NCBI GenBank assembly: GCA_005281725.1
Contig: SSBO01000003.1
Coordinates: 9,788,581 to 9,852,580 of the forward strand
Length of the DNA: 64,000 nt
From: Wuchereria bancrofti
Taxonomy: Eukaryota > Nematoda > Chromadorea > Rhabditida > Onchocercidae
Direction of reading: 5' to 3'
The stretch's first letter is position 1. The number at the start of each line of letters is the position of its first letter. The position numbers and the translations under genes were made by a program. The notes below the pieces were generated by a model. The model made no database searches, had not been told where the DNA came from, and worked only from the letters and a program-made list of their open reading frames with translations. Shown piece after piece: positions 60,161 through 64,000 of this stretch.

Positions 60161-60351
60161 ATGCATTAGCGTCACCAACCGGAATTTCACCATTTCTTAC
60201 CGGTTTAACAACAACACTTGCATCCGGTGCAACAAGTCCGGTAACAGCTAATGCAGCAATGATTAATGCTACCGCAGCGGCACTTCGTTTTCCACATGTC
60301 AATGTTCTAAATATGTCATCCGTTGTACTTGTCTCCAATCTAAATGAAAAT
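60161..60351 (+). CDS. ptb-1: PTB exon 10 (linker end and start of RRM3)
   Basis: Acceptor ATTTTACAG, donor AAT/GTGAGT (a strong donor); 191 nt, phase 1 to phase 0; residues 424-487. It encodes an alanine/threonine-rich linker (TGLTTTLASGATSPVTANAA) and ends MSSVVLVSNLNEN, matching human NSVLLVSNLNPE, the RNP2 strand of RRM3. RRM3 and RRM4 of PTB pack back to back and bind pyrimidine tracts in antiparallel orientation, allowing RNA looping; RRM4 is beyond this window. Confidence 0.95.
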
Positions 60352-61204
60352 GTGAGTAACATTTTATTTCTAATATTCATTTTTGTTAATTTATTCAATT
60401 TAAAATATTTTTTTTTTGCTTTATGCTTTATATATTATTTATTTGGCTCATTTTAATGAATTTCTTATGACTTTCATAATAATTTCCACTTCTTTTTGTT
60501 TTTCTTTCTCTAAAAATTTTTACAAAAATATTAAGCGCAAACTATGATTTTTGGAAATTTTTGAAATCAATTAAATATTAGTTGAATAGTATGAAATGTT
60601 TATCTTTAACCTGTTAAATTATTATTAGTTAATATTCAGCAAAAAAAGGAAAGAAAAAAGGAAATTCTTTTTTTTTTTACAAAATATTTGGGAATTTTGA
60701 GAGGAAAGAAAAAAGAAAGACGAAAAATCCTTTCGGAATTTTTAAATTACTTTTTATGTATGAAAATCATTTAGTGAAAAATGAAGTCAGTGGAATTTTT
60801 AATTTTATTACCAAAAATGCCCATTTTCCCCAACATTACATCGCAACTTTTTTTTTTTTAAATTAATTCAAGTTATCAATTACTGTATTAAAAAAAAGCA
60901 TAATACAGTGTCTATTTTTTTATGTTAAAAATATTTTCCCAATAAATAAATTATTAATTTTTTTTTTACTTTTTGTTCTTTTTTTTTTAATTTTTCCTTT
61001 TTTAAATTTATTACTCTAAACTATCCTATTTTTTTCCACAAATAAACATTATTATCAATTTTTTTTTTCCGTTACTTTCTAGTTTTTTTTTTTTTTTTTT
61101 AGTTTTTATTTTTTAAATTTCTATTCACACATTAAAAGAAGAAGACAGAGTGAGTGACACAGAGACACACACCCATACACACACTATCTCTGTCCTATTT
61201 TCAG
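60352..61204 (+). other. Intron before the 34-nt exon, strongly polypyrimidine
   Basis: 853 nt from GTGAGT to CTATTTTCAG. About 60958-61120 is dominated by T and C, including an 18-T run at 61083-61100 and TTTTTTTTCCGTTACTTTCT. A purine- and CA-rich stretch (61137-61183, including ACACACACCCATACACACAC) separates this from the acceptor, where CTATCTCTGTCCTATTTTCAG stands. Confidence 0.9.
60958..61120 (+). promoter_or_regulatory. Polypyrimidine region upstream of exon 11, candidate PTB autoregulatory silencer
   Basis: A dense series of U-rich and CU-containing tracts (TTTTTGTTCTTTTTTTTTAA, TTTTTTTTCCGTTACTTTCT, 18 Ts) ends 85 nt before the acceptor of the 34-nt exon. In vertebrate PTB genes such tracts flank the autoregulated exon. 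Long T runs are common all over this window, so specificity is not proven. Confidence 0.4.
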
Positions 61205-61238
61205 AAGGTCACGCCAGATGCTCTCTTCACTCTTTTCG
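61205..61238 (+). CDS. ptb-1: PTB exon 11 (34-nt conserved RRM3 exon)
   Basis: Acceptor CTATTTTCAG, donor TTCG/GTACGT; exactly 34 nt, phase 0 to phase 1. It encodes KVTPDALFTLF plus the first base of glycine, aligned to human RVTPQSLFILFG, the first helix of RRM3. The human exon for the same peptide is also 34 nt (PTBP1 exon 11, PTBP2 exon 10) and is skipped when PTB is abundant, exposing the transcript to nonsense-mediated decay. Here, joining exon 10 directly to exon 12 gives eight codons and then TAA at 62711-62713. Exon size, phases and the skip-induced stop are all read directly from the sequence. Confidence 0.94.
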
Positions 61239-61252
61239 GTACGTATGCTTGT

Positions 61253-61280
61253 TTCTCTTTCCTATTTTTTTTTCAATAAA
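61253..61280 (+). promoter_or_regulatory. UUUCUCUUUCC plus U-tract just downstream of exon 11
   Basis: TTTCTCTTTCCTATTTTTTT lies within 40 nt of the exon 11 donor. It combines UCUU and CUUUC, core PTB-binding words. Together with the upstream tract it would flank the exon on both sides, the usual arrangement for PTB repression. Confidence 0.45.
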
Positions 61281-61614
61281 TTTTTTTTTTAACGAATTTC
61301 TTTCTTTTTTCATTTTCAAAATTTAATAACGTATAAAAAAATATATATTTGAGAAATTATATTAAGCAATGTTAAATTAATTAGACATATTTGATTGACC
61401 ATAAGTTTTTAAAAAAGAAAATAGCTTTTTTAATGTAAATTTCTAATATATACATATATTTCATTGTTTAAATAAATTAATAAAGTATATTTCAGGATCT
61501 GTTAATTTTATCATTTTCAATTAGAAATAAACTAAAAATATGATATATCTCATCTATTCACTTAAATGCTAATGAAGTATTATTTGTGTAAAATTTTTCA
61601 TAATGTTCTTATAG

Positions 61615-61642
<28 letters not shown>
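61615..61642. repeat. Poly-A run of about 28
   Basis: Homopolymer in intron 11 on the sense strand; no sign of a retroposed element. Confidence 0.9.
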
Positions 61643-61646
<4 letters not shown>

Positions 61647-62686
61647 AAATGGAAGAAAGAAGAAAAAAATCTCAAGAAATAATTTAATTTGAAGAATAGT
61701 TTTTAAAAAAAAATGCATAAAATGGTTAAAATTGTTTTTTAATTAAGATTTAAACTTTTAGATCTTTTTTACCCCTTTCTATCCTCTTTTTTCCTTCCCT
61801 TTTTCTCTCTCTCCCCCTCTTCACCCACTATTCCTTTATCTTTAGAATACATTTTTTTTTTCTTTTAAATTATTGAACGAAATGTTATACAGATCCTGAA
61901 TTAATTACACTATCAAAACATATATGTTAGCAATGTGAAATTTTAAATTTTTTTAAAAAATAAAAACTTCAAAAAAAAACAAAGCAAAAACTTTTTTCTT
62001 TATTAAAATATGCTTATTCTCATTTTCTGTATTTCAGTTTTTTCTTTTTTTTTTTTAATCTTATCAAACAAAACATAAAAATAAAATAAAATTAAACCAA
62101 TTTTTTTAAAGCTTTTATAAATTACCAAAAAGCTTTTCTCTTTTTCTTTTTTTTTTCACTCCTATTTTCTCATTATGTTTCATTGGTAGATAAATGCTAT
62201 TACTTTTCAAATAGTGCCAAAAAAAAAAAAATGCTTTACGGTTTTTTCCTTTTTTCCCTTTTTTTTTTCTTTCTTTTGTAATTATAGTGCTCTCTAGCAA
62301 ATGCTATTGCTTTGTTCTACATTTTATATTTTATTAAATTTCAACGAAAAGTGAAAAAGTTATTAACAAAAAGAGAAAAAAGGATTTTAATTCTTTTAAA
62401 TTTCGAAATTATCCATGCGATCGTTTTTTTTTTTCGATCATTTTATTATTATTAATAGTATTAATGTAAACAAACTTTCAATGATCCTTTCCAATGATAT
62501 ATGTATATATAAATTAAAAATTTTTTTTCTAAATTTTTTGTATTTTTTAACTTTTTTTACCTTTTTTTTTTTCTTGCGCAAGAATGGGTATTAATAGATG
62601 AAAAAGTTTTTTTTTTTTTTTGAAAAAATGAAATTTCAAAATATATGATGATAAAAGATATTTGTTTTTCCTTTTTTTATTTTCAG

Positions 62687-62779
62687 GTGTATACGGTGAT
62701 GTACACCGAGTAAAAATTCTTTTCAATAAGAAAGATAATGCATTAATACAATATGCTGAACCACAACAAGCACAACTTG
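62687..62779 (+). CDS. ptb-1: PTB exon 12 (middle of RRM3)
   Basis: Acceptor TTATTTTCAG, donor CTTG/GTTTGT; 93 nt, phase 1 to phase 1; residues 499-529. [20 protein letters not shown] followed by [11 protein letters not shown] matches human [31 protein letters not shown] and fly ...AEPQQA. It covers strands 2 and 3 (RNP1) of RRM3. The next residue should be A or G before the methionine of the second helix. The frame beyond the donor reads F/I-rich intron. Confidence 0.96.
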
Positions 62780-64000
62780 GTTTGTTGTTTTTAACTTTTT
62801 TTTTTGTTGAAAATTTAAAATCTTTATTTTTAATTATTATTAATAGCAATTACGATGTAAATTCAATTTGAATTATCATGAATAATTTAAATTAATCAGT
62901 GATTTTTATTTTATTTGATGATAAAATCAAAGGTTTGAGAAACTTCTTTTCCTTCTTTTAGCCTTTATTTGGAAATGATTCCAATTAAAAAAAAATTTTT
63001 TTTTTCTTTTATTTTAAAGTTAAATTGGTTTGACGTAAATTTACCATTGTACGCTTACTTTTTCATTCTGAAGTCAATCATTATTTTGTCAATAGTTAGT
63101 CATATTTTTTTGATTCTATTTTATATTCTATCATTTCCTTTTATTATTATTAGTTATTATTACTATTATTACCGTTTTTTTTTTTTATAAGAATCGCCAC
63201 TGATAAATTTTAAAAAAAGAAAAAAAATCGAAAAGGACGAAGTAATTGCCATAATTTCTCCGCAATTCATGCAGTGCTTTTTGGACAAAGTTTTAAAATG
63301 TTTTTTTTTTTCTTTATTATCATTAGCCATAATCATCTATTAAATATTCCTCTACTACTAATATTGCAGGAATGAGAAGGGTAATTTTTTTATATATGCG
63401 CAAATAATGTGCGCAAAATCGTCGTATATTTCAGATCAAATAGATATGAATTATTTTTTTTTTTTCAATTCTATCCCTCCTTTCGCTTCTCTCTCTCTCC
63501 CTCTCTGTCCTTCTATTTCCTTTTCTCTCTTGTTGGAATACATTTTCCGGATTATTCTATCCTCCTTTCATCCTCTCTCTCCTCAAATTAAAATAATCGT
63601 TTAATTCCGTCAATAATATTAGCGAAATCCTGAAAGTTATGTAGAACTTTTTTTAAAAAAAAAAAAATTTTGCGGAAAAATGAAAAAATATATCAAAAAA
63701 TTTTTTCTGAATATAAATTCGCTCTTTCTCATCCTTTATTTTTCAATTTTTTTTTTCTTTTCTATTTATTGAAAAAAAAAAAGATGTTTTTCTGGAATTT
63801 TTAAAAGTTACCTGAAGACTATTATTCATTCTATTTCAAGTATTCAAATCATAACCTAATCCTGAAACCGATATTGTATATTCAAAAACAGTACTAATCA
63901 CTTATTTTTATTCAAATAGTAAAAAAAAATTATAATTAGCAAAGAGCGAAAGTTTTAATATCATTAGATTTTACAATTTTACGTTTTAATATTTCATTAG
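62780..64000 (+). other. Last intron in window; gene runs off the right edge
   Basis: From GTTTGT to the window end. It contains a CT-rich stretch (about 63485-63530 and 63570-63590) and long T/A runs. The exon expected next (second helix of RRM3, then RRM4) is not visible except for a doubtful 11-nt candidate at 63370-63380. Confidence 0.75.
63370..63380 (+). other. Possible 11-nt microexon in RRM3 (weak)
   Basis: AATATTGCAG, then 11 bases GAATGAGAAGG, then GTAATT. With the single base left by exon 12 it would read G-M-R-R and end phase 0, placing a methionine where human has QLAMSHL. Size, frame and splice signals agree, but the match is only one residue and such signals arise by chance in AT-rich introns. 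Confidence 0.2.

Larger units (their letters stand above)
61239..62686 (+). other. Intron after the 34-nt exon
   Basis: 1448 nt, GTACGT to TTTATTTTCAG. Contains a 28-A run (61615-61642), CT-rich patches (about 61785-61830) and T runs. TTTCTCTTTCC lies just 14 nt from the donor. Confidence 0.92.
15679..62779 (+). other. ptb-1: Gene span: polypyrimidine-tract-binding protein homologue (partial at 3' end)
   Basis: Twelve exons on the plus strand join into one open frame of 529 codons plus one base. The order is: basic N-terminal localisation region, RRM1 (about residues 132-212), RRM2 (about 269-345), an alanine/proline/glutamine-rich linker, and the start of RRM3 (from about 477). PTB proteins are nuclear hnRNP-type RNA-binding proteins. 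They bind UCUU/CUCUCU-like RNA, mainly repressing exon inclusion, and also act in mRNA stability and translation. Marks of the family are the block [13 protein letters not shown], the post-RRM2 block [13 protein letters not shown] and the RRM3 block [17 protein letters not shown]. The remainder of RRM3 and all of RRM4 are missing at the right edge. Linkers are longer than in the human protein. Family identity is very secure; the first exon and the middle of the RRM1-RRM2 linker are less certain. Confidence 0.96.

Noticed and set aside
1..64000. tRNA, rRNA, known microRNAs and CRISPR arrays
   Set aside because: Scanned by eye for cloverleaf-like GC-rich segments and well-known miRNA seeds; none found, though an eye scan could miss diverged ones.

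Overview
The window is very AT-rich eukaryotic DNA (by eye well above 70% A+T) carrying most of one plus-strand, intron-rich gene: a polypyrimidine-tract-binding protein (PTB/PTBP1; ptb-1 in worms, hephaestus in flies). Conserved RRM blocks, short exons, TTTTTAG/TTTCAG acceptors and extreme AT content suggest a nematode, perhaps a spirurid or filarial-type worm; the species cannot be fixed from this sequence.

Layout. 1-15678: upstream DNA with no supportable gene, holding a 30-bp CpG-rich minisatellite, CT/GA tracts and GAT/ATC arrays. 15679-21601: proposed start exon (MSK) and exons 2-6 (nuclear-localisation region and RRM1). 21602-58353: an intron of about 36.7 kb as assembled. It contains two verbatim duplications around N gaps (863 bp and 1917 bp), the second flanking a human Alu-containing contaminant, plus many simple repeats. 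Within it, 56433-57509 is a long open Q/H/S/T-rich frame that splices in frame to exon 7 and is a candidate alternative exon or alternative N-terminus. 58354-62779: exons 7-12 (RRM2, the RRM2-RRM3 linker and the first part of RRM3). RRM4 and the 3' end lie beyond the right edge. Exons 1-12 join in one frame for 529 codons plus one base.

The most biologically striking point is exon 11. It is 34 nt long and encodes the same peptide block as the vertebrate PTBP1 exon 11/PTBP2 exon 10, whose skipping is the classic PTB autoregulatory switch. Here skipping would put a TAA in the next exon at 62711. Pyrimidine-rich tracts and a UUUCUCUUUCC motif flank the exon, so the negative-feedback circuit may be conserved in this worm.

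No tRNA, rRNA, CRISPR, intact transposon or second protein gene could be supported. Most open frames in the rest of the window are simple-repeat or AT-rich noise. All exon boundaries were read by eye from homology, frame and GT/AG signals; no alignment or transcript data were available.
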